Assembly (NCBI RefSeq): GCF_027744825.2
Contig: NC_071334.1
Span: forward strand, 65,570,937-65,634,936
DNA from: Synchiropus splendidus
Taxonomy: Eukaryota; Chordata; Actinopteri; Syngnathiformes; Callionymidae
Length of the DNA stretch: 64,000 bases
Direction: 5' to 3'
The position numbers were made by a program, and so were the translations under genes. Of this stretch, positions 12,056-23,700 are shown in pieces; within the stretch, counting starts at the first letter, position 1, and every line of letters starts with the position of its first letter. The notes beneath the pieces are model-generated. The model ran no database searches and was not told the DNA's origin. It saw nothing but the letters and a program-made list of their open reading frames with translations.

Positions 12056-12460
12056 ATGTTGGAGATACTCCTTGTAAACATCCCCATAGACTGTGAATGG
12101 AGAGCGATGGAAAAACGCAAAAAAAATGAGAAAGGCTCGTTGAAACGAGTTGGGAGTGACAGGACAGAGAGGGACTTAGTGAACATGAAAATGCGCGACA
12201 CTTTGAGCTTTGTTGTTGGTGCAGTTCTGTACAAGTTGGCTCCGCCGTCGTGGGTGAACGACGATCCGGACTGTCCTAATATCGTCAATTACCTGTTTTT
12301 TTCACCGAGACCATATACCGCCGAGGACCTGAAATGTCACCGGAGTTCGGAGGCGTATCACCAGATGGTGTGCGGATGGGTCAGGGAACTGTTATACCGA
12401 GTAATCGACGACATTATCACCTTATATGAGAATGTGTATTTTGAGCGTGTGCGTGTGTGA
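12056..12460 (+). pseudogene. Transposon accessory protein fragment (YqaJ-associated type)
   Basis: The frame has 134 codons. Its first ATG lies inside the left inverted repeat, so the in-frame Met at residue 18 (12107) is the more likely start. Residues 19-50 are highly charged. Residues 74-109 hold the recognisable part: a Pro-Asn-Ile...Tyr-Leu segment, then PYTAEDLK (86-93) and SSEAYHQMVCGWV (97-109). This resembles the 'PYT-x2-LK-x-YKSLEAY-x-GWV' block of fish proteins that also carry a YqaJ-like nuclease domain. After CGW the DNA reads GGTCAGG, a possible splice donor, so the last ~26 codons may be intron read-through. The nuclease domain itself is absent. AATAAA occurs near 12515. It is a remnant of a transposon-borne gene rather than a host gene. 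The family link is from memory of the motif, not a search. Confidence 0.5.
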
Positions 12461-12658
12461 GAGAGAGATATATAGCTTTTTAAGGGAACGTTCTGAAAAC
12501 TGTGTGGGTTGGCATCAATAAACATGTTCTGATAAAAGTTCTGTGTATTCTCTTCCACGGAAATACGATGCAAATTAACATTGTATTGTAGTTAACAGTC
12601 ATTTAGGCTATACTTTTTATTTTTTTAATGAGCACAATATTTGGAAGTTATCCACAGT

Positions 12659-12832
12659 TTAGCCACGAAGGTCCTGGTTCAGCTTCGCTAACCACGAGCG
12701 CCTCCTTTCTTCCGACAACTTCTGGCATTGTTCTCCTTGATTTGTCATAACTTTTGGAAGTCGATAATATTCCAAATGTTCTTCACGATCTGAACGATTT
12801 GTACAATCCAAAACATGACTGTAATTCACCAT
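12659..12832 (-). pseudogene. THAP-type DNA-binding first exon of a transposase (remnant)
   Basis: This minus-strand frame starts with ATG at 12832, about 50 bp inside the right inverted repeat, and runs 57 codons to a TAA at 12659-12661. It contains DCTNRSDREEHLEYYRLPK (residues 9-27) and SEERRRSWLAKLNQDL (40-55). Both match the layout of THAP zinc fingers: a CxNR segment, an aromatic-Leu-Pro 'yRLP' block, then 'R..W...L'. The expected upstream cysteine is not clear (Tyr at position 4), and the C-x2-H half of the finger is missing, presumably in a deleted second exon. CTTCGTGGCT at the end could hide a splice donor. In THAP transposases such as the P-element and related families this domain binds the element's ends. 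This copy cannot encode a working protein. Confidence 0.6.
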
Positions 12833-12935
12833 TTTTCAAGGAAACGCTGCAGAATCGTCTTCAGTACCGCTCTGTGCTGAGGAGTGAGTATCTCCAACAT
12901 GGTGGCTTCCATGACGCACCGTGAAAACCCTCTAT

Positions 12936-13626
12936 TCCCTATGAGAAAATCCCATTTTGATGCAAATTGCTGTTAATATTCATTTGATGGCAATTACTCA
13001 TTTGTTAAAATGTGTTGGACCTGCTTTGTATTTGCTATATTACTGTTTTTTTAGCAAATTATTTGCTACTTTACATTGATTTAATGGCACCTCTACTTTC
13101 TTGTAAATGACAATAACAGCAGATTTTATTCCATAAAGGGAGCATTTCTATCTGAGTTTCCGAAGTCAGCATTGTTTCTAATTGTAAAATCCCTAGTTAG
13201 TTATTCAAACCAGTTGCCAAACATAAACACCACAATGAAGTGCTACTTGTTTTGACATAAACTCAGATGACTCTTCAGAGTGCGCTTTGCAGATGCGTCA
13301 GATTTGGCTCACTTCCGCTTGATCCGACCGCCCTGCCAACGGCCTCGGTTCTCTCCACAAGTCTGCACGCACGGTCCCTCCCTCACGTTTTCCTTGGGAG
13401 ACTGATGTAGTGGCTGATTGCGTGGGAAGTTCCTCTGTCATCGTTAGCAGAGGTGGAGGAGCTTGTCACAAGCCCCATTAGGAGTCTTCCACAATCTCCC
13501 CCTTTGACTCGGTATCAACTGTGACACAACTTCAGCGGAGCGCTGGTTTAACCAACAGAAAAAGGATGGGTCAGTGCAGTATTATTTTTTAATGTCGCTG
13601 TACAAAAGGTAACTCAACAAGGTGAG
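12936..13626. other. Non-coding stretch, nothing recognised
   Basis: Unique-looking. The part at 13290-13520 is more GC- and CpG-rich than its surroundings, but it has no frame or promoter motif that I can support. Confidence 0.4.
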
Positions 13627-13631
13627 AAAGG

Positions 13632-14270
13632 TGTCATGGTTCGAGCGGAGCGGGACTCAAATGCCTTCATGAATAAGACTCACAGGAGATCAGAGTAGCA
13701 AATTTAATTTAAACAAAGAATTCACAATAATAAAACAAAGGTTGAAGAAACCAAACAGAAAGCGTCACCGCTCCAGGATATCCAAAAAAGTAGAAAGTCC
13801 AAAAACTGGTGGATGTACACAAAAACGGAAATAAGTCCAACCAAAAGCGTCACCAAACCGGGAGATCACGAGCGAGGGATCTGAAAATACAATACATGAT
13901 GATGAGAGAAACGGTCGTCAAAATGAACTCACGAGGGACAAAACTAAAATCAGAGGAAACAGGACACACGCGGAGATCGGAAGCAAACAAAGAATAGAAA
14001 CTACAATAACGTAGGCACTAGGGTAAAACCAAGAGATCCGAAAAACACTGAGAGCGAACCGACAAGGAGGATGATACGCGGAAGCCAATTACGTGCAGAT
14101 GAGTTGATTCGATCTGGCACCCATTGATGGAACCAAGGTGCTTTAGAAGGGGCGGATGATGATCTGTAGGTCAGTTCCAGCTGTGTGCCATGTCCAAGGG
14201 GAAGCTCCAACAAAACAGGAAAGAGGAAGGAGGCGAAAACGGAAGTGGTGCAAAATAAAAAATCACGACA
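13632..14270 (-). mobile_element. Solo-LTR-like element, copy 1
   Basis: It begins TGTCATGGTTCGAGC and ends TCACGACA, giving TG...CA ends with a short inverted repeat. The flanks are AAAGG (13627-13631) and AAAGA (14271-14275), a near-perfect 5-bp duplication. An ATTAAA polyadenylation variant lies on the minus strand at 13703-13708, about 70 bp before the minus-strand 3' end, which sets the orientation. It shares its ends and general layout with the copies at 20 kb and 51 kb. TG...CA ends with a 5-bp target duplication are the hallmark of LTR-retrotransposon LTRs. No gag or pol is attached, so this would be a solo LTR. The alternative is a non-autonomous TIR element. Confidence 0.55.
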
Positions 14271-14902
14271 AAAGAATTCCATCAACTGCTGATGATAATC
14301 TCATACAGCTGTCTACTGAATAATTGAACAGCAAATACTTCATTGTAATTCTGACAGGATGCTGGGATTATCTGTGTAACGTGCTTTGTTGTGGGGTCCA
14401 CCGACATGGACATTTTTTACTCGACTTTCAAGGCATACATTTGTTTCTATTTCATCCGTTAGAATATGGAGGGATAACTGAACGATAAACTAAATAATAA
14501 ATAGCAGACATAAATAATTCCCGGCCTTATTTGCCATTACGTCTCAGCTGCTTTGCTGCCTTCATGACATGCTGATGTCCCATGTGCATATATATCAGTG
14601 ACTGTATGGCTTGTTAATGCTGACTTGGATTGTCAATTTCAGTCTTGCAGTCTGGGGTGTCATAACTACTTTTTTTAGATGTTACCCAAAATATGTTTGC
14701 TGAAAGCTCTGGTGCCTTAATGTGCCAGCACTCCATGTCCTCTCTAATCTGGCGTCCTTCCTTTTTTATTTTCAGGTGGAATCTTGTCAGGAAAATGAGA
14801 AAAAAGAGGGGAATGTAGTGCTAATAATAAAACACATTTTAGTCCATGTTCAAGTTGGGAATGGAATCATGTCGGCCTTTAAGTACATAATATAGATGTA
14901 GC

Positions 14903-14929
14903 ATTTTATTTTATTTTATTTTATTTTAT
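14903..14929 (+). repeat. (ATTTT)n microsatellite
   Basis: Five tandem ATTTT units. Confidence 0.9.
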
Positions 14930-15260
14930 GAACATGAGCCACAGTTGCTCATTGCACCATTTGAGAGATAGCGGGGCCGTGATTGGTGCTACTGAGTGTT
15001 TTAAAGCCCATGCTCCACACGCCAGGGAGATTAATGCACTCCTATTGTCTCCTGCTCCTATCAGAACACTGTCATCGGCAGAAAATGACAGCGCTTGCAC
15101 TTTTTTATTACGTTCACTGGCCAGCAAGCTGTGTTCTCCTCTGCTTCCCCTTTGAAGCCAAAAGGCTTGCGTTTGGGGGCGCTTGTGAAAAGTAGCAGAA
15201 GAAAGCAAGTCCTTAAGTCTGTGAGCACACGAAGGTCTTTGGAGAGATGTTTGTGCACGA

Positions 15261-15287
15261 TGTGTGTGTGTGTGTGTGTGTGTGTGT
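15261..15287 (+). repeat. (TG)n microsatellite
   Basis: About 13 TG units. Alternating purine-pyrimidine sequence can adopt Z-DNA. Confidence 0.95.
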
Positions 15288-16321
15288 ACAAGCATGTGAG
15301 TGCTCCCTGACCTTATTTGCATGCTCCACTTATCATCAGTTTGAGCGATGATGGACATTGGGCTCTTATTTCTATATAATATTCCGAAACAGGTTGATAT
15401 GGTCAGTTATTCCATATGTTTTTGAACTCAGGTTATCCTTGGTTCAGGTTTGTTATTTTTTCATTCATTTTGATGTTGAACGCAAGCGTTATTTTACAGT
15501 AAAAATGCTTCAAATGTGCAGTTCTCATCAATATATATGCAAATGCCGACCTTCCTTATGGCAAAGGAAATAAGCAGAAGACACATATCGATGAATAAAT
15601 GGGAGAGCACTCAGTGAGAGCAGACCTCCGTCAGGCTGCTTATTTCTAGACGGTATTCTGGAACGCCACCATGGTGCAACCAGCTCTTCCTTGACCAACT
15701 GTGGGCATTTCATCGAAATACATCCAGAATGTTTTGAGTTTCTTTGCAAAAAAAAAAAATTGACCCCCCGTGGTTCAGAGAATGAAAGAACATTGAAAAT
15801 GCTCACAAGAGAATTGAAATGAAATGAAAAAAAAAAAAGAAAAAGTTGGTCTGCAATTACCATTCACAAAGCTTGAGGTCATAAAACCCATAACCTGAAG
15901 TTGTGTGTTTGGATTTTTCAATTTAACACTTCAGCATCTGCTTTGTTCTGTGCTTAAGGTCTCCAAGATGGAATTGTAGCTCCGGACCCTCAAACTATCT
16001 TAATTAATTTCGGTCGTCCCTATTGAATTCCCTTTGAAACATGTCCTGCAAGAATTTCCTGTCAGCTTAGCGCCGCAGATTTGCATTCTCATCCCCTCAC
16101 ACAGTTTGAGTTGACAGCGCTGCCTTGACGTGTGGCTACTACAAATCTGCCGCCCACCTTCTGTCTGAGGCAGTGATGGAACAATAGGTTGAGTAGAGTA
16201 CATGAGAGAATAATATCATCATACGATTGAAAGCAGAGTTCATTACTGATACACCATATTGGCTCCATTTTTACCTTTTGCCGATGATCACAGTGTGGAT
16301 TCAGAAGGAAGTCTGCTATAC

Positions 16322-16870
16322 ACTTGACCCAGACAGAAGGCACAGACACAAGATTAAATTGATAAATTTAATACAAAAATTCACAATAAATACAGACGAC
16401 GAAGACAGGAAGTGAAGGCGCCTGAGTCTAAACACGAACGGGGAAATATGCAGAGGGACTGGGGAAAAATATGCAGCAAAAGAGAGGTGAATTAGATTCA
16501 ACCTTCCTAAAACAGGGAGAACTCAAACACTCTTGGATATAAAGTCACGCGGTCCAATCAACTAAAAGCGCTAAAACCCCACACAATCGATAAATGAAAA
16601 GTGTGAGCTTAAGAACACTCACACGCGGTCTGGCTGAAGAATTGAGATGAAAACAGAAGTGGAGCAAGAAGACAAAGCAAAACTCAGGAAGGCAGCTGAA
16701 GAGAAATTCAAGCGCGCGCAGAAATCTAGAAAATTCAGAAGAACAACAAGGCAGATGAAGTCTTGGGAGATTTATTGAATGACACAAAGTGACTATCTAG
16801 CAGTCTGGAGGTCGCGAGGTGATATTCACAGGAGTTGAGGGGATGAGTTCCAGCTGCGCTGCCATTATGG
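16322..16870 (-). mobile_element. Solo-LTR-like element, partial copy 2
   Basis: It resembles the other members in having an A-rich plus strand, 'ttgacccagacagaagg' near the start and an ATTAAA variant on the minus strand (16367-16372). It also has the shared box CCAGCTGCGCTGCCAT at 16850-16865, identical to the copy at 20 kb. The TG...CA termini and target duplication are not visible, so the boundaries are approximate and the copy is truncated. Confidence 0.45.
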
Positions 16871-19800
16871 TACATTCTTAATATAGTTCTAAAGACTCCC
16901 TAACATATATACATATACACATATATATGGACAATATTATAAGCATGTTGCTCCTTATACTGCTTAAGAACCCTTGTTTTAAGTGGTGACTCATGACTCT
17001 AGATGATCATAACATCTTCTATAAAGCCTAGTAAATGCATTCTGATGCATTGTGAATATCTTAGTGATGTATTAGAGATGAAATCTTTATATAATGTAAC
17101 CCTCATTCTGGTTTGCTTTCAGTGTGACTTTGGAAGAAACTGGCTTCAGACACATCGGTTGACTCCACTAGACAGAGTGATTGTTTACTGCTGTTCAGAT
17201 ACACACGGTTTAAGAACCAACAGAGATGAAAGAAGTACTTGAAAAGTGTGCAGGCAAAACTTCAAGAGGAGCAAACTAGCCGTTACTGCAGACAAAAAAC
17301 AATCAATCTCCTTGACAGCAAATATCAGGCTTCATTTTAGGCGCTGATACTGTCAGGCATCAGTTATTTATCAGTTCTACACCTGGAGTTTAAACCCTCA
17401 TGAAAAATGGTGCGGCCAAGTGCCGTCGCCTGAATCGCTTTGGTGAACAGACTGACTTGAAGACATATAACACGCCACCACCACTCATGAAATGCCGATG
17501 GATGGCAACAGGGTCGCTGCAATTGACTCAGGATTGCAGCATGTTGATCAGAAACATGATTATCTGTGGGAGTAGAAGGATGGTCATTGCATTGCAGGGT
17601 GAAAAATGAAGTGCATAGGCACTGTGCGCTCAGTTCAGGCGACGGTGTGCATCACACATATTAAGGACCTCAACAGCGACATGCAAACCAGCAGAAGCAG
17701 TGACATTACAGCCATTTGGAACGCCAGCAACCATAGCAGGTAGTGAGACCCGGGCGAGATTAAATTTAATTCTGACAGTGCATACGTCTTCCTCCAGCCT
17801 GCCAGTGCTTTTGGAGAGCGTAGAAATTGAATCGGGCGGGGAAGCACACTAAATTGTGTTGTTATCGACGGGGGGAGGTCCAGAATGGCACGCAAACCTC
17901 GACACTCGACTTTGACAAAAGCATCTCCTCCATCACAACAATGAAAAGTTACACTGGTGAATATTTAGTATCTTCATCATCAATAGTTTTGCATATGAAT
18001 ACAGTGATGCAAGATTCTTCTCAAAATAATTTTATGATTCATGTTTGCAACACAATATGTGTTGCAGGTGGTAGCATGGTGGGGGTTTGGGGTTCACATT
18101 TTTTTCTCCAAATTGTCTCTAGTCGAGCCATGTGGGATACCAGGAAATAATTGAATGTCAATTTGCTGACCTAATACAAAATATGTATTTATTTTTATTT
18201 TAACGTTATTACTCAGCCATGCCTATCCCAATATTCATGACCTACTTCCTGGCTGAGATCCCCGCCCCCTGGTTATTGTTATTTATCAATCAATCTGTTT
18301 TTTTTATTAGTAAAATTAAACAAATGGAGAGTAAAAACTCACTGTGACCAGGAAAAAAATAGATCAGATGTTATATTCATTTTATATTATTTATTTGTAT
18401 TTTTTAATCTTTAATCTTATTTTCCTCCACACAAGACTCTGCGCGAGCCTCAGTTTTGGAAAAACAATTCTTACTGTCTGGATGCCTGCAATTTTGAAAA
18501 GTGTTTGTCAGTTGAAAATATTAATAAAATGTATAAATAAAATGTATCCCACACTGTCTGATGTCTATTTGTTGCCAAACAGGTAGATATTGCCTGTCGG
18601 CCTGAGCGACTGCGGTGTCAAGAATGAACAAAACACAGCTGCAAAATTAGTCTTGGCTGTTTTATCACAGCACTTAACTGGGGCATTGAAAGTCAGACAC
18701 TCAATTAATACAAATTCATTAATATGTCACATTTTCCAATTAGCAGCAAAACCCAAATGAGATGAGGCAACGAATGGATGAAAAGAATTTGGTTTCAAAT
18801 AATACATTCGTGACAAACACGTGTATGTGTGTGTGTGTGAGGAGGAACAGGAGCAAAACCTTGATTTTGCCGTTGCGAGGAAACAAGCCTTTTGAAGAGT
18901 CATTTCCATTTTATGCTTGAAAACAGCGAACTCATGGTAAAAAGGAATCAATTGCCACAAAGCCAATGACAAAACATTTACTTTGATATGAATCTTCTCC
19001 GCAGTCACCTTATTTGTCCTCAACTTTATCGACCCAAATAGTTTTATCCATCACAGAACGAAGAGATAAATAGGAAAGAAAATGCACGCGGACATGCAGA
19101 TCAGTAACGTAGGCACTTCAAAATGGAGAAAACGGGTGAATTGATTAAATAGACAGGCTGTACAAGGGCGTATATTTCACAGTTGTTTGGATGAGCTGCT
19201 TGGGAGGAGCCATTGAACCCTGAAATAGGATTTTACTTTGGAACATTGCGGATAGCAAATCTGACACAGAGGTGCGACGTTGGTTGCTAAATGCAGATAG
19301 CACAGAGTGGCACCGAGTTTTTATTATTTTCTTTTTTCCCATGGCTGTTTGCATGAGATATACGGTATGTTTGGCCCTTAAAAATATTTGCAAGGCAATC
19401 TGCAAAGTAGCATATGCAGCAGATGCGGAATCTTGCTGATCCACTGCATAAAAGCTTTGCCTCTGCTTTATAGTGAGTAGTTGTATCAAAGGCTCAATCA
19501 AAGAGATTTTGTGCGGAACAAGTGTTTCTAATCCCTAAAGCCAATTGGATTCACTTGAAGATACAAGGCCAGCAAATTCAAAGAATAGAAAAGGAGGACC
19601 GCACCCCCCTCACGAGTTTATATCTACAGCTTGAGCATCATATTAAAGTGTTTTCTTTTCATTCATGTTTCAGTGTGTCTGTCCCGGATTGTTCATTTGA
19701 CCCAGGTTCGACAGACGGGAGGGGTGACCTCCTGACGCGTGACGCACGTGATGTGGCGTTTGGCTGATTCCTAAATGTTTCACGATTCAACAGCATAAAA

Positions 19801-20066
19801 TTTAATGTGAGAAGATCCTTTTCATTAATAACTGAATATCACAGGATACATTTACCAACTGAAGGCATTGTTTAAAACAGCACTGGATTGAACAGTTTAA
19901 TGACCAATGGTTAAAAAACGAAATTCTGCTGTCTTGCTGTATTGTAAATCACATTTGGGATGTTGCGTTTTAATAGTTTTTCCTCAAAGCAGTCTTTTGT
20001 TTTTTTTGACAAGAGGTTGAAGTGTGGAGCCTCATGTTGGCCAGGAAGTGTATTTCTATTTCACCC
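16871..20066. other. Non-coding stretch, nothing recognised
   Basis: About 3.2 kb of AT-rich DNA with TATATAC-type patches near 16905-16930 and no supported gene. The frames on either strand are short and lack motifs. Confidence 0.4.
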
Positions 20067-20071
20067 TGCAA
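20067..20071 (+). repeat. Target-site duplication TGCAA, left
   Basis: TGCAA immediately before the element start; identical to 20789-20793. Confidence 0.7.
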
Positions 20072-20788
20072 TGTCATGACGATGATGCTCAGGTGACCCA
20101 AGAGCAGATGACTCCAAACTCAGAGGACTCGGATGAGCGAGAGTTCTTTAAGGAGACAATTTATTTCAATAAACAAGTAAACAATACACAGACAAATCAT
20201 GTAAACTGAGGGCGACGACACCAAAGTGGAGCACAAAGGACAACACACGAAGGGAGAGGGAAAAAAAAACTAAAAACAGAAAACAGGCGTGAGATACACA
20301 GCGCCGCAAACAGGGAAAACTCTGCACTCGGATATAACTCTGATGAGGCTAATACAAAACTGAAGACGCTTGGTAGAGGTGAAAACAAACACTCTAACCG
20401 AGGAAATAACTAGCACACAGGCTGAACTAAAGTAGCGACTAACACAAACACTCGAGGAAGCTAACACGGAGCGAATGACAGGGAGCAAGCGATAGGAGAG
20501 CGAGATAGAGTGAGAAGAGCGACAAAGGTGACAGAACGAGAAGATGAACACAGAGCAAAACAGAGAGATAAACAGAGTCACAAGCAAAGAGAGAGGACGT
20601 ACCATGAGAACATAAGATGATCATCTGGCAGCACATGCTGGTTCTCCAGGTGTATAATTCTATGCAGAGGAAATCAGTGGAATGAGAACCAGCTGCGCTG
20701 CCATGCAGCTGGAGGGGGTGAGAAAGCAAACAGGAAAACAAGGAACCGGAACACAAGAAGTGACAAAGTAAAAGCACAAACCATGACA
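20072..20788 (-). mobile_element. Solo-LTR-like element, copy 3, with perfect 5-bp target duplication
   Basis: A 717-bp element that begins TGTCATGACG and ends ACCATGACA, flanked on both sides by TGCAA. On the minus strand it has LTR architecture: a TATA-like GAATTATACA near 20651-20660, the shared box at 20689-20704, and AATAAA at 20160-20165, about 90 bp before the 3' terminus. The region around 20600-20790 is nearly identical, inverted, to 51329-51510. Frames such as 20439-20843 on the minus strand recur in the 51-kb copy only through DNA similarity. No internal coding region is present. The 5-bp duplication and TG...CA ends favour an LTR. The superfamily (probably Gypsy-like) is inference. 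Confidence 0.65.
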
Positions 20789-20793
20789 TGCAA
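20789..20793 (+). repeat. Target-site duplication TGCAA, right
   Basis: Identical to 20067-20071. Confidence 0.7.
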
Positions 20794-23700
20794 GTCTGTT
20801 TCATGGTTGGTGGAGTGATCAGCATAGTGTGTTTGGGTACCAAGAATAGAGACCTAGCGTTGGGTTTTTGTATTCTTCAAATTCTGTTCTCCAAGACACG
20901 GAGAGCAGATTGCTTTTTGCAATGGAAGTGCATTAAAATGCATGTTTATCTGCAAAAAAAATATTTTTTTCAGCTCTTCTTGCATTTCCCTATTTCTGCA
21001 TCATAGTCAGGCACAGATGTTTTGTGCTGTTCCCGGAGATTGAACCTTTTAAATTTGGAAACAAAGACAGAAAGCATTTGAAGCATGATTCTAACAAAGT
21101 GCCAGGCAGTCTTCCGCTGCAGTAATCGGTGATGTAAACATTAATGGCAGCAGGCACTTGATCAACGCCCTCATCTATTTTGGAATCAATTTGTTGTACC
21201 AGGTCACACAGCCAGCTGCGTTCCATAGGTGACTTTGAGATGCTGCCCCATTTTCTAATGACAACGCCTTGCCGCTCACTCACTCACTCACTGGTCGCAG
21301 CTGATTCTTTGAAAGAACCCAAATCTTTACCGTGTAAATGCAGAATAGTCATTCCAACAAGACTGTACACGTATACCCACCTCCGTATGTGTCATGTCTG
21401 AAGATTTGTCCCGTGGCCATCGCCTCGAGGTTTTCCAACTGTCCTCTGACGGAGTTAATTTTGGGCCTCAGTGGACTCAAATGGAATTAGACTCTGCCAA
21501 TGGATTTTTTTTGTGACCGATGGGACGTCCATTTACGGTAAATCATTCAGAGCAGTACTTTTGAGATTGTGAACAAAAAAGAAAAAAGGAAGAGTGTGTG
21601 AAATAGCAATGAGCAGGGGGACTTGCCATCAGTGTCGGGACACTGGTTAAAGAATGAAATTAGGACTCATTTGCTTTGAGTCAGGAGAGACATTTACATG
21701 TAGAAAAGGACTTGACGCAAACTTGACGTAAAAAAAAAAAAAAAAAAAAAAAAAAATGTCTTGAGGCTTTTAACAAGTACGCCTGCAAGTTAAAATGTAA
21801 TAAAGGAGAGGATGTAAAGGAGGCATGCGGCTTTCTTTATGCATTATACAGTATGATCTTTTGTCTCCCTGCTATTTTTAACAGCTATGAAAACAACTGA
21901 AATGCTGTCAAGATACTGTTTACCTTTTGGAATATTTTTGCATTGATGTGCCGTTGATGGGAGAGACGGGATCTTTAAGTATGTTTATGATAATGGAATT
22001 GGAAGTTGATGGCTTGAGGGATCGCCTGGGGGGTGATAGATTCCACATGAAAACAGTGCAATTTTGAAAGCCAATACAGTTCCATGCGTCCAATGTGATT
22101 CGACAGTGTCCTCTATTTAAAACATCGTCAAAAGGGTCGAATACAGTTCATTTGTTTTTGTTCTCCTCCCCATGAGGTACATATTTATCAATTAGGAATA
22201 AGCTTTTGATTTGACATTTGTGTCATTTGCTTCATGGTGAATCACATAAGAGACTTAATAATAATAATAATTTGCCTTTCGGAACCAATAAGAACTTGAC
22301 CCTATGCTGCTTCGGTGCTTCTCTGTGTGAATTCCATTTGTATTTGCTGGAGATGAATTCCAAAAACTTTACTGAACAGAGTTTTACATCATGACTTTGA
22401 TCCCGCAATAGTCATCATCCAGCTTATGTCTACTCTCTTGGGTTGCTGTGGGCTGGACTGCATCCCAGAGAGGAGGAGGAGGAGGGGCCTCTAAAACTGT
22501 GGCCAGTCTTCAACGGGGCACATAGAGTTCAGCACACACACACATGCACACACACAAGCACGAGGACCTGCAAACAATTCGAATTACGAATGAACCTTTG
22601 TGTGTTATTGGCTTGCGCATGCCAAAGCAGTGGAGCAGAGCAGCACGATGTCACGCATCATGTGGCTGCAGCTCTTCACACCTGCAGTTTATTTAAATCT
22701 GGGACTCCGATCAAAATCTCGGCTTAATCACACAGAAGTGATTAGGACTTGTTTGCACAGGTGGGGTGCGATTGTTTGCCCATATGGAGGGCTTGCGCCT
22801 CCTCAAGTGTTTGACGGCACAGCGTCGCACTCAATGGTCGGAAATTCCGTCACAAATTAAATCTCAATTAGACTTGCTGTACCTGACTCCTGTGGCTCAT
22901 ATTTTTGCTTTGATCACAGGTAACAAACTGCCATGCAGCAACAGGGAGAACATACGACTGTCAGAGAACCTACCTCCATAAATGTGGTTGGCAATAATGT
23001 TGAAATTTCACAATAATGGCAACGTGTTCCACTCGAAATGAATGGTTTAATGGATCCATCCCCTTAGATATTTTTGCCTTTCTCAATATTGATTATAATT
23101 TTGAGCAAATCCAGTAATGGACAAAACGTTTGAGAACATTTTAATATGTTATATGTTTTTCTAGAATCTGCCTCAAGAGCAGCCAAAAATGCTTTCCGCG
23201 TGCAAGCGTTTGTTTACTACAGCAGACCAACATAACAGATACTGTAAAGAACATTGTCTAGAATCACCTCAGTGGCAGTGAAAAGGTTCAAAAACGTGCT
23301 AAAAGCATGACAGTAAAAGCATTATTGGCCACTCTTGTGAAGATTAAATCGTGGGTTGAGTTAGCTTGCCACTAACTCAGAGTTAACTCATCTTTCGTGT
23401 GATTAATTGAGATTAAAATGTTTTATCTATCTTTTGTTTTCCACATTTTAAATGTTAATGAAAGTACCTCACTGCTTCATTTCTACTGACCATATTCCAT
23501 TAAAACATATTAACTGACAGGAGTATGCCAAATACAATAACCTGCAATCTTCTGAAGACAAGTTGGCTTTGAAACTGGCTGGAGAAGTAGATGGCGGGGG
23601 AGTGAGACATACTAACTTTTCAGGAAAAAAAAAAAAAAAAAAGACCTTTGAGATTGTCACCGAAGTGCACAGACACTGAGGGACGTTGAAAGGGGCACAA

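Larger units (their letters stand above)
12005..12933. mobile_element. TIR DNA transposon (PHIS/ISL2EU-like), deletion derivative
   Basis: The left terminus, AGAGGGTTTTGACGGCG running to CCATGTTGGAGATACTC (12005-12071), is matched by an inverted right terminus (about 12886-12933) that reads AGAGGGTTTTCACGGTGCG on the minus strand and ends in the same CCATGTTGGAGATACTC. AT lies immediately outside both ends (12003-12004 and 12934-12935), consistent with a 2-bp AT duplication, although TA is an equally valid reading. Inside are a plus-strand frame resembling a conserved YqaJ-associated accessory protein and a minus-strand THAP-type first exon, converging on an AT-rich centre. Two genes plus an AT target fit what I recall of ISL2EU elements in the PHIS superclass. 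The element is about 0.93 kb, so most of both genes is deleted. Confidence 0.65.
14276..16321. other. Non-coding stretch with (ATTTT)n and (TG)n repeats
   Basis: Unique-looking DNA with no supported gene. It contains an ATTTT pentamer run at about 14903-14929 and a (TG)n run at 15261-15287. The stretch 14938-15200 has balanced composition, but no frame is convincing. Confidence 0.45.

Noticed and set aside
20439..20843. 134-codon minus-strand frame matching a plus-strand frame at 51328-51531
   Set aside because: Similarity follows from two copies of the LTR-like repeat, and the peptides have no known domain. The 'protein conservation' is DNA repeat identity.
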